64,000 nt of DNA from CALGYY01 sp963678485 (GCA_963678485.1 OY782882.1:3658001-3722000); one strand, 5' to 3'. Shown: positions 37,401 through 45,000, counted from the stretch's first letter. Notes: generated by a model not told the origin, from the letters alone. Translations and numbers: made by a program.

Positions 37401-38980
37401 TTCAATATCACTCCGCCATTTGGGTTGGTCACTGTAATGACCCCTGCTGGATCCACCACTGGTGCGGCCACATCAGAGGAATCAATCCAGAAAAGACTAC
37501 CTCCTTGTTGTGAACTATAATAAGAATATATTTTTATTTTGATTGATCCGGGAGTTACATCAGGCACAGCCCAGCTGTAGCTATAGGAGGTTTGCGCATT
37601 GTAGTTTGATACGGTAGAGATATAATTTTCAGTTCCTCCGTTAACACTGTAATACAATTCATATCTGTTCAGATATTGTGCATAGTCATCTCTTCCGCTG
37701 TAATTGCCGAACGCAGAAGTACGGCTCCAGTTGATGCTGATAGTAGAGCATCCGGTAAGATTCGCGGAGGTATTGGGATTGTCTACAGTTACAGGAGCCA
37801 ATATCGTGAATACTGCATTTGATGTATCCATGATGGTTGGAACGGTAAGGTTGGTAATTCTTACGCGCGCCTGAGTGGTAGTAACAAAATACGGAATATT
37901 CCAACTGTAGGTCCCTGAATTGGTGGTGCTGCTAACAATGGTATTCCACGTTGCGCAATTATTTGTTGAATACTCCAGTTTCACAGCCGATGCGATGGCA
38001 GTCGCATCCCAGGTTACATTGTATGTATTGCCCGATCTCCAGGTTTCCCCGCCATTGGGGGAAGTTAGAAAATTATAGGGGTTTTTAATTGTGAATACTG
38101 CATTGCTGGCATCACTAATTGTACTTCCTGTTGCATTACTTGCCCGCACCAAAGCCTGTGTAGATGGGGCGTTAGGAATGTTCCATGTATAGCTGCCGGT
38201 ATTTGGTGTAGAGGCAATAATCATATTATACGTTGCACCATTATCCGTTGAATACTCCAGTTTGACGTTAGTGTAAAAGGTCGTGGTGTTCCATGTTATT
38301 GTTCTATTGGAAGTGATTGTCCACTGTTCTCCGCCATTTGGCGCGGTAAGTATAGGTTGTGCCGGACTAATCTCAAAGACTGCATTGGAAATGTCCATCT
38401 GGCAGGAGGTGGTCGCGTCCTGCACTTTCACCATTGCTGTTGTGGATGGATTGTTGGGGACGGTCCACGTGTAATTGTTGGCTGCAATATTAGTAGCAAT
38501 GGAGGTCCAGGAACTTCCGCCGTTGGTTGAATAAAATATATTGAAAATGCCGGATGTTCCAGCCGGGTTCCAGGTGATGGTATGTGTTGAAAGTCCTTGC
38601 CATACCTCGCCTCCGTTAGGTGCGGTAACATTGATGGGAAGATTAATAGTGAAAAAGCCGTTGCTGCTATCGCGCTTTGCCGGTGCATTATGATCCATTA
38701 CTCTGATAAGTACTGTGCTTGAGGTAGCCATTGGAACAGTCCAATCGTACTGATTTGTCGTAATGTTGATGTTTGTGGCGACAGATGACCAAATAATACC
38801 GCCATCCAGCGAATAGTGGATATCGTAGTTATTGGATACACCCGAAGAATTCCATTTGATTTGATAGGTTTGGCATCCATAGAGAAGCTCTCCGCCATTG
38901 GGTTGAGTGATGGTGATGGACTGACCGAAAATTCCTGCGCTCATTAGCAGCGCCAGCAGGGTAAGGTAAAGATGTCTCAT
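28406..38980 (-). CDS. 3524-residue T9SS surface protein: 27 PNGG modules, Ig repeats, dockerin, cohesin
   Basis: Signal peptide 1-19. Residues ~20-2650 hold 27 modules of ~95 residues opening with T-x-PNGGE-x-W...ITW and ending with ALVRISN...DVSNAVFTI (the Kre9/Knh1-like beta-sandwich type common in Bacteroidota), plus five larger modules opening VDNPNTSANLTGCSTISLNW. One large plus three small modules make a 399-residue unit repeated five times. Then Ig-like repeats with YQWKKNG (~2680-3100), a Cna-B-like domain (~3113-3180), a dockerin-like segment (TTLDIVLMQRHIL, then ADVNGSQTVSTLDIVLTKSLIL, ~3175-3215), a cohesin (~3297-3427) and a Por sorting domain (LLQNVPNPFANTTSISFNL...KMILIK). Predicted long surface filament or adhesin. 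Confidence 0.9.
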   Translation of the reverse strand: MRHLYLTLLALLMSAGIFGQSITITQPNGGELLYGCQTYQIKWNSSGVSNNYDIHYSLDGGIIWSSVATNINITTNQYDWTVPMATSSTVLIRVMDHNAPAKRDSSNGFFTINLPINVTAPNGGEVWQGLSTHTITWNPAGTSGIFNIFYSTNGGSSWTSIATNIAANNYTWTVPNNPSTTAMVKVQDATTSCQMDISNAVFEISPAQPILTAPNGGEQWTITSNRTITWNTTTFYTNVKLEYSTDNGATYNMIIASTPNTGSYTWNIPNAPSTQALVRASNATGSTISDASNAVFTIKNPYNFLTSPNGGETWRSGNTYNVTWDATAIASAVKLEYSTNNCATWNTIVSSTTNSGTYSWNIPYFVTTTQARVRITNLTVPTIMDTSNAVFTILAPVTVDNPNTSANLTGCSTISINWSRTSAFGNYSGRDDYAQYLNRYELYYSVNGGTENYISTVSNYNAQTSYSYSWAVPDVTPGSIKIKIYSYYSSQQGGSLFWIDSSDVAAPVVDPAGVITVTNPNGGVILNALTNYNITWTASGSSGYFDVLYSVNGGTSYNTLTTNISSNSYTWNVNNNPSTNVYIKVRDNQNYCRKDVSNASNTIIAATPILTSPNGGETWYVNSSRNITWTSANQYTNVMLEYSTDNGSNWNTIIASTTNSGTYAWTVPNTLTSQALVRISNVGDPSNFDVSNAVFNIAYPTNFLTYPNGGEFLRSMNSYNITWNSSNFSSPVKLEYSLNNGTSWNTIVASATNNGTYPWTLPQTVTTTQALVRITNVTVPSITDVSDAVFTIISPVTVDNPNTSTNLTGCSTISLNWSRTTAFGNYSGRDDYAQYLNRYEVYYSVNGGTETYITTVMNYQSQTSYSYSWAIPDVTPGSIKVKIYSYYSSQQGSGLFWVDSSDVAAPVVDPSGTITVTNPNGGVILNALTNYNITWTASGSSGYFDVLYSVNGGTSYSTLTTNISGNSYTWNVSNNPSTNVYVKVRDNQNYCRKDASNASNTIIAATPILTSPNGGEIWKVNSTQAITWNAATLYGPAFIEYSFDNGVSWNTVVASTANTGSYSWTVPNTVTTHALIRISNVSTPANYDVSNANFTINLPTPLLTSPNGGEVWRSLNTQTITWDASTVASNVKIEYSLNNGTTWNTITASTTNSGTYSWTLPQTVTTTQALVRITNISFPTAIDTSNAVFTIISPVTVDNPNTSANLTGCSTISLNWSRTTAFGNYSGRDDYAQYLNRYEVYYSVNGGTENYITTVMNYQSQTSYSYSWAIPDVTPGSIKVKIYSYYSSQQGSGLFWVDSSDVAAPVINPSGTITVNAPNGGVVLNALTNYNITWTASGSSGYFDVLYSVNGGTSYNTLTTNISGNSYTWNVNNNPSTNVYVKVRDNQNNCRKDVSNASNTIIAATPILTSPNGGEIWKVNSTQAITWNAATLYGPAFIEYSFDNGVSWNTVVASTANTGSYSWTVPNTVTTHALIRISNVSTPANYDVSNANFTINLPTPLLTSPNGGEVWRSMNTQTITWDASTVASNVKIEYSLNNGTTWNTITSSTTNSGTYPWTLPQTVTTTQALVRITNISFPTAIDTSNAVFTIISPVTVDNPNTSANLTGCSTISLNWSRTTAFGNYSGRDDYAQYLNRYEVYYSVNGGTENYITTVMNYQSQTSYSYSWAIPDVTPGSIKVKIYSYYSSQQGGSLFWIDSSDVAAPVINPSGTITVNTPNGGVILNALTNYNITWTASGSSGYFDVLYSVNGGTSYNTLTSNISGNSYTWNVNNNPSTNVYIKVQDKNNTCRKDVSNASNTIIAATPILTSPNGGETWYVNSPRNITWSSANQYTNVMLEYSTDNGTNWNTIIASTSNTGTYAWTVPNTLTSQALVRISNVGDPSNFDVSNAVFNIAYPTNFLTYPNGGETLRSLNAYNITWNASNFSSPVKLEYSLNNGTSWNTIVASATNNGSYSWTLPQTVTTTQALVRITNTTVTSITDVSDAVFTIISPITVDNPNTSANLTGCSTISLSWSRTTAFGNYSGRDDYAQYLNRYEVYYSVNGGTETYITSVMNYQSQTSYSYSWAVPDVAPGSIKIKIYSYYSSQQGGSLFWIDSSDVAAPVVNPSGTITVLTPNGGVMLNALSNYNVTWNSSGTSGFYDVLYSVNGGISYSTLTANTSSTSYTWNVNNNPSSNVYIKVQDKNNTCRKDISDASNTIVAATPILTSPNGGEVWNVNSTHAITWNTSSLYNSVCIEYSIDNGTTWNYVVNSTSNTGTYNWTLPYTPTGYAKIRISNVGNPGLYDVSDNVFTILIPTPVVTSPNGGETWYAGAVQNITWLSATYFSNTVNIDYSLDNGSTWVNIVTNVTNNGTYAWTLPSLNSASALIKVSNYTNPSINDVSNALLTLRPWVRLITPNGGDQLGSCTQTTITFERSPSYSAFNIEYSVDNGSNWIVLQSNQTYSSTFNNYLWTIPNSPSTQTLVRVYPYGNLARGDQSDAVFTIKRPVTIIQPNYGGVLVVGSVYPVKWQSDGISNIYDLAYSIAGPSGPWTNIVIGYNTSLNTYNWTVPNFPTTNAYLRIRDNVNSCKEDISDMAFTIAATANPITVTAPNGTDTLRACTATAITWTESGAPIGNYNISYSIDYGTNWVPIVSNYITTSGTYNWIVPNISAPGALIRVQSGLNPLVFDYSNALFVIKPGKLTTSNDATICAGNSVQFNTTGGSSYSWSPTTGLSNPSIPDPIATPGNTTLYIVSSVNGSCSLSDTVMVTVIPSTGQTASVSIAPNTSTAICSGTGVLFTATPTNGGTTPVYQWKKNGVNVGTNTYTYFVNTLNNGDVITCVMTSSIPCVGSNPSTSNSVTMTVFPNTTPTVSISTALTSVCAGSSVTFNANATNEGASPIYQWKKNGSNVGSNASIFIDNTLVNNDVISLEMTSNASCVSPASVNSNSILMTVNPNLTPSISISTPLTTVCSGNSVTFTASVANAGTTPSYQWKVNGTAAGTNSSTFTTSTLLNNSNVTCVLTASSPCNTVNPVTSNTVVMTVNTAPSAPIATSNSPVALNGTLNLFASTISGATYTWTGPNSFSSSTQNPVVPSATPAMNGTYSVIATVGGCSSPAGTTVVTVSGAAPSVSLSGTVQSELGQAITGVKVKLSGTASDSLVTTSGGAWNFNVSQGSSYVVTPTKNNDVTSYNGITTLDIVLMQRHILNVQMLASPYKIIAADVNGSQTVSTLDIVLTKSLILQNITSFPGGKLWSFVNADYSFSVPTNPFPFEASRSYSSAATSVNQNFIGCKLGDVNNSWNPAIAKDYSPNTLSFNSNDQQVMTDELIVVPVRVKDFNEVSGFQYTMEWNPDVLEFAGTNNANLQMDFGTTQTSNGKLAVLWSTELANGVTLSDGSVVFEVLFRVIGNNGSSSAIAFKGSMTSIEAVNKDLEILNFESSSALITVAMPSGMQDIEASQYALLQNVPNPFANTTSISFNLPVGEQATISVYDMHGRLIYETSQQYSAGFHTLNFDAQGMADGTYYYRLQTPKYSAVRKMILIK
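31800..37800 (-). repeat. Five tandem 1197-bp units inside the giant gene
   Basis: Marker sequences recur every 1197 bp (399 codons): for example the segment encoding SLFWIDSS starts at 32691 and 33888, and equivalent stretches recur near 35.1, 36.3 and 37.5 kb. Within roughly 33.85-36.25 kb two successive units are almost identical in DNA. Boundaries given are approximate. Confidence 0.8.
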
Positions 38981-39472
38981 AATACAGGCTATTAAGAAAA
39001 GTTATTGTGATTTTTTAGATTTTGCTGAGAGATATTATTTATGTAACTAGTAGTGATATATTCATTTAAGGGTCTAGGTTGATAGGCAAACATACTGAAA
39101 AATGGAGCATAGTGCCATATATAGATTGTTAAATTTTGAGATATTTCACAAAATTGCGTTTTTCTACGTATGGATCTAAAAGGGTGGTTTGGAAGGGGTC
39201 GTGCGGAGGGGAGGCTTTCCTAAATAATTAGGTCGCTTTGTTAGCGTTGGTTTTGGAAGGGAATTCACTAAAGGAATCCTTGAAAAGGTGTTGTTGTTGC
39301 CTGGGAGAGGGGATAGGTAATTTTCGAGCATAATTTTGAAAAAAGGGACGCGCGGTTTACAAAACTTATGCCGTAAACGAATATGTTTGCATCTTTCATG
39401 TATAATTCTGAACAAATCGTGATTACGAATGGGGCATCAATCGTATATATCCGTATCTTTGCATTTTCCCAT
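38981..39472. other. 492-bp non-coding stretch between the giant gene and ssrA
   Basis: No gene supported. A minus-strand -7-like box TATGTTTG (39094-39087), ~107 bp upstream of the giant gene, could be its promoter, without a clear -33 element. The tmRNA promoter lies at the right end. Confidence 0.4.
39454..39461 (+). promoter_or_regulatory. -7 box of the tmRNA promoter
   Basis: TATCTTTG matches the Bacteroidota -7 consensus TAnnTTTG and ends 11 bp before the mature tmRNA 5' end, the correct distance for transcription starting at or just before GGGGCTGA. The -33 box is not clear. Confidence 0.55.
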
Positions 39473-39847
39473 GGGGCTGACATGGATTTGACAGCAGGAA
39501 AGTGGGACTGTAAGCATGCCGGGAGTCGTGAAACTGGCCCGTAACATTCAGTTCACAAGCCATAATAAATGGCAATGATTACAATTACGCGATCGCTGCT
39601 TAATTTTAGAAATTAGGCTTGATCTGCTCTCCGGGAAACCCTGTTCGGCGGTGTCCCGATCTGAGCATCACAAATGCCGGAATAGGCGTTGCAAATTCCC
39701 GGTGCAACGATGAAAATCAAAGGGAATAAGGAAGGAATAGGTTCGCTATTCACCGGTTTTTTCCCGACAATCAATGAGTAGATAAGCATGTAGAAAGCAT
39801 TTTTGCTGCCTGTTTGGACGCGGGTTCGAACCCCGCCAGCTCCACCA
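39473..39847 (+). ncRNA. ssrA: Transfer-messenger RNA (tmRNA)
   Basis: The 5' end GGGGCTGA pairs with the 3' end AGCTCC-ACCA to make the alanine-type acceptor stem; the T-arm GGGTTCGAACCC lies near the 3' end and CCA is encoded. The tag reading frame at 39571-39603 encodes GNDYNYAIAA and a TAA stop; with the charged alanine the tag is A-GNDYNYAIAA. Total ~375 nt is normal for one-piece bacterial tmRNA. It rescues stalled ribosomes and marks truncated proteins for proteolysis. A terminator hairpin follows at 39868. Confidence 0.96.
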
Positions 39848-39867
39848 AGTAAGAATCACAAAGTATC

Positions 39868-39904
39868 AAAAGGACTCAAAATGAATGTTTTGAGTCCTTT
39901 TTGT
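39868..39904 (+). terminator. Intrinsic terminator of ssrA
   Basis: AGGACTCAAAA (39871-39881) pairs with TTTTGAGTCCT (39888-39898) around a 6-nt loop, followed by TTTTTG. It begins ~20 bp after the tmRNA CCA end. Confidence 0.9.
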
Positions 39905-40135
39905 TTTCAGAATCTTTCACTTTTTTTCACGATTTTTCAATATACCTATCAATACAAGTTATTTTGTTTTTATATTATGCTTGATAGTGTGAGAGAATTT
40001 GAAAAATCAACATCTTTATCAATATCAAAAACAATAATCCGGCAAGTAATATGACAAATGCAAACTGGGAGTGGTATGCACGGTGAAACTATTTTAAGTT
40101 GCTCTGTGCAAATGTTTGGGCTGACATTACGGAAT

Positions 40136-40182
40136 TTTGTGAGTGCTGCAACAGGAAAAGGCGTGTTGCCTGCACTCACAAA
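40136..40182 (-). terminator. Long nested hairpin after the 965-residue protein gene
   Basis: TTTGTGAGTGC (40136-40146) pairs with GCACTCACAAA (40172-40182) and, inside it, GCAACA pairs with TGTTGC around a 10-nt loop. It lies 33 bp past the stop of the minus-strand gene. No U-run of note; likely a terminator or mRNA 3' stabiliser. Confidence 0.5.
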
Positions 40183-40215
40183 GGATCTGGTTCCGAAGGG
40201 ATACAACATTTCTTT

Positions 40216-43113
40216 TTATTCTTTCACCAGCTTATATGTTTTCTCATTTACTTTTACTATATATATACCGGCTTTGAAGTTTTCAGTGTCTACATAACTT
40301 GTTCCGATTGATTGTTTCATATACACGGGTTTGCCGGTAATGTCGTAGATATAAAGTGTATGTATTTTTTCGCCTGTATAAATATAGAAACCATTACTGC
40401 ATGGGTTGGGGTATAAGCGAATATCGTTTGCCTGAATATCATCAATACCTGATTCTGTAATGAAGCTGGCTTCAATTGTATGATTGCTTATAACACTATC
40501 AAAGGTGTATGTTACTACATTACCTACACTTGTACCATCAACAAGTACATCATTAATAATATAACCACTATCAGCCGTAATAGTAAAGGTCTGGTTGCTG
40601 CCATCCTCAACACTTATAGTATCCGATGGGCTGATACTGCCACCATTTCCTGCCGAAGCTATGATAGTATAAGTAGGTTTTGCTGTTACCGTAATTATCA
40701 ACATTGCTGTGCTGGAATACAAGCCCCCGTTGTCTTTGGCAAACCATTTAATGGTGTCGTTACCCATAAAGCCTGTATCTGAAATATAGACGAGGAAGGT
40801 ATTCACAACCATTGCTATTCCGTTTGCAGGATACTTATCAATAAATACCTGGCTTATTGTTCCATCTGTATCCAATGCAGGGGAAGCAATGTATACAGTA
40901 GTAGCTGTAAAAACGTTAATTACCGTATCGCTTGCAACAGGTGCATCATTAACCGGAGTCACTGTAATATATACCCATGCTGTATCAGTTAAGAACCCAT
41001 CTGAAACCACAATTTGTACCGAGTCATTGCCATAAAAATTCATATTCGGTGTGTAAACAAGCGAATCGTTTACGGTGTTTATTGTCCCATTTACTGCACT
41101 TGCCAGGAAAGTGCATGAAATGCTGTCGCTGTCGATATCGGTTGCCAGTAACTTCGCTATGGGAGTATCCTCAGTTGTGGAAAGTTGTGAAAGGCAAATT
41201 ACCGGAGCATCGTTTACCGATGTTACATTAATATTGAAGCTTTGTGTTGCCATCATGCTGCCATCAGTCACCAGCAGGCGTACGCTGTCTGATGCTACCC
41301 CCTCACCGGGAATCCAACTGATAATATTCCCGGTAATTGTCATCCCCGCCGGGTAATAGCTAAGGGAATATGTCAACATAGAGCCTTCGGGGTCGTAAGC
41401 TATTACTGTATAGGTATATGTATCGTCCTCAGTAGCTGTGGTTGGGGCTATAGAACTGATTACCGGGACGTTATTAATCCATCTGGCATACAGGGTTATA
41501 TCGCCGGTTGCAGTATCGCTTATTGCTGTTACTGCCGCCCCGGTGAAATTTCCATTGTTGAACCAGCCTCCAAAGGTATAAGCTGTTTTGACAGGGTCGT
41601 TTAACGTAAGCCCAACACTGTATGTATATGTCGCTGTATTTGCAGTATCGTTGGTTCCGCCGTCAAGGATATAGGATATGTTATATGTATTTGTCTTCCA
41701 TTTGGCATACAGGGTTGTGTCGCCTTTTGCAGTAGCGCTTATTGCTGTTATTGCTGTTCCCGTATATGTTTCGTTATCGAACCAGCCGCCAAAGGTACAG
41801 CCCGTTTTGGTAGGATTACTTAATAAAAGTCCAGTTCCAAATACATAAGTAGTGTCATTTGCGACATTGTTGATGCCGCCACCGAGGTTATAAGTAATGT
41901 TGTAGTATACTTTCTTTACTTGTATGACCATGGTGGCAATGTTCGATTGAGTAGCCCAGTTATCGACAACATACCATGTTAGTGTATCACTGCCTGAGTA
42001 ACCTGCCTCGGGGATATAGGTCAAGCTGGTTCCCGAAATGGTAATGCCGCCGTTTTCCGGATAGTCGCTGATGTAGAGTATACTGATAGTCCCATCCACA
42101 TCGTTTGCAGGAATCATAATGGTTATTGGCGTGCCTGTCGTGGTCGAAATGGTTGTATCACGTGCCACGGGGGCATTGTTTACCACTATCACCGTTTTGG
42201 AAAGCGAATTACTGCATCCATAGGTATTTGAGTAAGTATATTGGACGGTATGGCTGCCAGGCCCTGCTAATGAAGGGCTAAAGGTATGGTTCACGGCATC
42301 AATGCCGTCGCCACTGAAGATCCCTCCCGATGGCGAAATACCGGTGATGGAGGTGACTCCCTCATTGATATTAAAGGTATCTTTTAGCGTAAAAGAAAGT
42401 TGCGGAAGGTTGTGAATAGTAATATCCTGTGTAACCGTATCGGTACACCCGCATTCAGTACTGGTATATACATAAGTAATGGTATGTGTGGTGTCGGAAG
42501 CTACCACACCGCTTAAAGCCGAAATATCGAGCGTAGCTTTACTTCCAATGGAATAATCGGTAGTAAAACCAACCGAAGGACCGAAAAACTTGCCGGTACC
42601 GCTAGTGGTATTAGCGGTTATTATTACTGACTGACCATAATTACAGTACGAGGTATCCAAATTGCCAATTATTGCTTTACCGGCAACATCGTAAATGGTA
42701 AATTCCTGCTGGATGGTAAAAGAACCTTCCATAGCCATATATTCAAAGGTGATGACATGTGTGCCAGCGCCCAAATCGACGGGGTTAAAATGTCCAGTTG
42801 AATTATCTCCGTGATCGATAATCAGCCCCGGATTAGCAGGGTAATAGAAGTATCCCATAATGACAGTATACTTTGGATGTGCAATGATATTTACTGTTCC
42901 GGCATCCATACATTTTAAGGTTAATTCCCCATGCTCATCCCACACCGATCCTGCGTCTTCCAACGGAGCGCCCCCTTTTGAGGTTGAAACTACAGATCCA
43001 TATCTTTCAGTGGGGGTAACGTCAGCGAGTAGTGAAGCAATTTGTGCATGTAGCCCTGTCAGCCCAAATCCTGACATGAGAAGGACGCTTAGTATTAATC
43101 TTTTGTGCCACAT
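40216..43113 (-). CDS. Secreted protein with InlB-type and cadherin-like repeats and T9SS sorting domain
   Basis: 965 residues. Signal peptide 1-23 (MWHKRLILSVLLMSGFGLTGLHA). Ig/PKD-like beta domains to ~400; two Listeria-Bacteroides (InlB B-type, Flg_new) repeats at ~400-545 (YNITYNLGGG...GGWFDN...DTTLYAKW and ISYILDGG...GGWFNN...DITLYARW); then cadherin/tandem-Ig-like modules (NDAPV, TEDTPIAKLLATDIDSDS); a second InlB-like segment ~815-885 (TIIASAGNGGSISPSDTI); and a short Por-type sorting domain (IRLYPNPCSNGFYIYTG...KAGIYIVKV...KLVKE). Predicted surface adhesin with no catalytic motif. It sits between ssrA and the duplicated ssrA end. Confidence 0.9.
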   Translation of the reverse strand: MWHKRLILSVLLMSGFGLTGLHAQIASLLADVTPTERYGSVVSTSKGGAPLEDAGSVWDEHGELTLKCMDAGTVNIIAHPKYTVIMGYFYYPANPGLIIDHGDNSTGHFNPVDLGAGTHVITFEYMAMEGSFTIQQEFTIYDVAGKAIIGNLDTSYCNYGQSVIITANTTSGTGKFFGPSVGFTTDYSIGSKATLDISALSGVVASDTTHTITYVYTSTECGCTDTVTQDITIHNLPQLSFTLKDTFNINEGVTSITGISPSGGIFSGDGIDAVNHTFSPSLAGPGSHTVQYTYSNTYGCSNSLSKTVIVVNNAPVARDTTISTTTGTPITIMIPANDVDGTISILYISDYPENGGITISGTSLTYIPEAGYSGSDTLTWYVVDNWATQSNIATMVIQVKKVYYNITYNLGGGINNVANDTTYVFGTGLLLSNPTKTGCTFGGWFDNETYTGTAITAISATAKGDTTLYAKWKTNTYNISYILDGGTNDTANTATYTYSVGLTLNDPVKTAYTFGGWFNNGNFTGAAVTAISDTATGDITLYARWINNVPVISSIAPTTATEDDTYTYTVIAYDPEGSMLTYSLSYYPAGMTITGNIISWIPGEGVASDSVRLLVTDGSMMATQSFNINVTSVNDAPVICLSQLSTTEDTPIAKLLATDIDSDSISCTFLASAVNGTINTVNDSLVYTPNMNFYGNDSVQIVVSDGFLTDTAWVYITVTPVNDAPVASDTVINVFTATTVYIASPALDTDGTISQVFIDKYPANGIAMVVNTFLVYISDTGFMGNDTIKWFAKDNGGLYSSTAMLIITVTAKPTYTIIASAGNGGSISPSDTISVEDGSNQTFTITADSGYIINDVLVDGTSVGNVVTYTFDSVISNHTIEASFITESGIDDIQANDIRLYPNPCSNGFYIYTGEKIHTLYIYDITGKPVYMKQSIGTSYVDTENFKAGIYIVKVNEKTYKLVKE

Positions 43114-43380
43114 TTTTGATCTCCTTTTTCTAGTTGTTTATTAAATGGCGGTTTTCCCTAATAAACGCCAATGGATGGCGGCTTGATTTGCAGTGGCGAT
43201 GTTTACTCGCTGCTGTGCAAATCTACTGCTTTTTTGTCATAAGAGACACAGTCCCAACACCAAAAATAAAAGCCGGAGCGTCATTGTTTATTTAATGATG
43301 ACTAATTTGTCTGTTTTAATTGCTTTGCTAAAATGAATCAATTCTATTATTTTATTTATGTTTACTTTATGTTGAGAATG

Positions 43381-44688
43381 TTACCTGAGTAATGTCACAC
43401 TACCTTGTTTTATCTCAATTGAGCCGTCATTAAATGTAATTGTCGATGTGAAAAAATATACACCCTCTGCGCATTCCTTTCCTTTGAAACGGCCATCCCA
43501 TCCATGATTAAGAACATCGCTTTCGTAAACCAGCGAGCCCCATCGATTAAAAATAGACAAATTAATGATGCTGATATTCTTACCCCTCACATAAAATGCA
43601 TCATTTATTCCATCCTCGTTGGGAGTAAAAATATTAGGGATAAAAACAGTATTTTGAGTAGTGGTATCAGGCGGTTCCGGATCACATTCTATCACTGTGA
43701 TTGTTACTTCATCTGAACTTGTGTAAGTACTATAATACGTTTGTTGGAGAACATAGGTTGTAGTCTCTAAGGGTGATACCATGGGGTTAGATACGCTGGT
43801 ATCTGTCATCCCAGACACAGGTGTCCAAACAAAAGTATAGCCGAATAATGAATCAGAAGTCCCAAGCTGAATACTGTCGCCAAGACATATAGTGGTATCC
43901 TTGCCAGCTTCTGCATTTGTAAGAACAGAATCGCATTCAAATAATGTGATCATATCAATTTCATAGGCACCGGCAGGCGAATATGAAACTATTCCTCCTG
44001 ATACCCCAATGAAATTTGTTAAATTAGGACCCTTAAAATTGCCAATTGTAATAAATTGTTCGCCTCCTGTTGCGTGGTAGATACCGCTGATCTGATACCA
44101 TTTGTTGCGAATATTAAAAAACTCACCTGGCGGACTAACTATTTGTGGATTTAAGACTATATAGCAAGAATCACCTTCATCTCCAGTATAATTCGATAAA
44201 GTATCTGTACTAAAATAGACACCAATCTGATCTATTGATATTCTCGTTGAATCAATTAGTGTTAAATAAAAGCTCAAGCAATAATCTTTTTCAGCTTCTA
44301 ATGGGTTCTTGAGCTTAGATTCTAAATACATCCTGTTGCCATCTAAAACTGAAACGAAAGCATTTATAAATGCATAGGCATGGCCTTCAACGGGCCAGCA
44401 GTAATCCCATGGGTTCTGGGGTACTCCATATGGAGACATTGGTCCAGTTGTGGTATCCATATGATTTAATAATTCATTTCGATACCATAAGAACCCACAA
44501 GAAACGGGTATGAACCAATCTTTTGCAAAGTAGTTGTGAACATAAAGTGTCGAGTCCGGATAGTATACCGGTAAAGAATCATAGATCTCGAAGCTTGGAT
44601 TATTTACATAATTATATTGAGCAGCGGATTTTTCGTACCCCCAAACTATAAAACTAAAAATCAATATGTATTTAATAAACAAATTCAT
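43381..44688 (-). CDS. Secreted protein with CHU_C (type B) T9SS domain
   Basis: 435 residues from the ATG at 44688 (MNLFIKYILIFSFIVWG), which gives a proper signal peptide; a 24-residue upstream extension is unlikely. The N-terminal ~240 residues look like a jelly-roll 'OmpA-associated' surface domain (NYVNNPSFEIYDSLP, AYAFINAFV, ESKLKNPLEAEKDYCLSFYLTL, SVDQIG-like YFST). Then a PKD-like segment (AGKDTTICLGDSIQLGT...YTFVWTP) and a C-terminal gliding-associated domain (NIFTPNEDGINDAF, IFNRWG, WDGRFKG, AEGVYFFTSTI). T9SS type B substrate; no PorP/SprF partner is adjacent, unlike the 6.2-12.5 kb genes. Confidence 0.88.
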   Translation of the reverse strand: MNLFIKYILIFSFIVWGYEKSAAQYNYVNNPSFEIYDSLPVYYPDSTLYVHNYFAKDWFIPVSCGFLWYRNELLNHMDTTTGPMSPYGVPQNPWDYCWPVEGHAYAFINAFVSVLDGNRMYLESKLKNPLEAEKDYCLSFYLTLIDSTRISIDQIGVYFSTDTLSNYTGDEGDSCYIVLNPQIVSPPGEFFNIRNKWYQISGIYHATGGEQFITIGNFKGPNLTNFIGVSGGIVSYSPAGAYEIDMITLFECDSVLTNAEAGKDTTICLGDSIQLGTSDSLFGYTFVWTPVSGMTDTSVSNPMVSPLETTTYVLQQTYYSTYTSSDEVTITVIECDPEPPDTTTQNTVFIPNIFTPNEDGINDAFYVRGKNISIINLSIFNRWGSLVYESDVLNHGWDGRFKGKECAEGVYFFTSTITFNDGSIEIKQGSVTLLR

Positions 44689-44979
44689 AATCATTAATAG
44701 TTCCCATGTTTCTGAATTTTTATTAAATATATTTGTTAAGAATATTACACCCAGTTTCAAAAGTAGTATATATTATTGAAATGTCCGTTTTAGAAAAATA
44801 TTTATATCTATCTATTATTTAATCGACAACACTTTATTTTTAGGCGAGTGAAGCCTATGTGAAACCAAATGAAACATTGTGAAAGCAGCGTTGGATGAAG
44901 GTTACCTATCCGGTTACCTCATCAAAAGAGATCAAATAAAAGTAATGAAAAACAACATAGTATAGAGAGGTTTCAGCAG

Positions 44980-44992
44980 CCGCCAGCTCCAC
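44980..44992 (+). repeat. Duplicate of the tmRNA 3' end, possible att remnant
   Basis: CCGCCAGCTCCAC is identical to 39833-39845 at the ssrA 3' end and in the same orientation. As at ssrA, a terminator follows shortly. ssrA 3' ends are classic integration sites that leave such a direct repeat at the far edge of an island. Confidence 0.5.
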
Positions 44993-45000
44993 AATCCCAA

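Larger units (their letters stand above)
39848..40215. other. 368-bp non-coding stretch after ssrA
   Basis: Holds the ssrA terminator and the hairpin at 40136-40182. No gene supported; no integrase remnant is recognisable despite the duplicated ssrA end at 44980. Confidence 0.5.

Noticed and set aside
31800..37800. Possible CRISPR or satellite array from regular repeats
   Set aside because: The period is 1197 bp and in frame with a protein; there are no short repeats with unique spacers.
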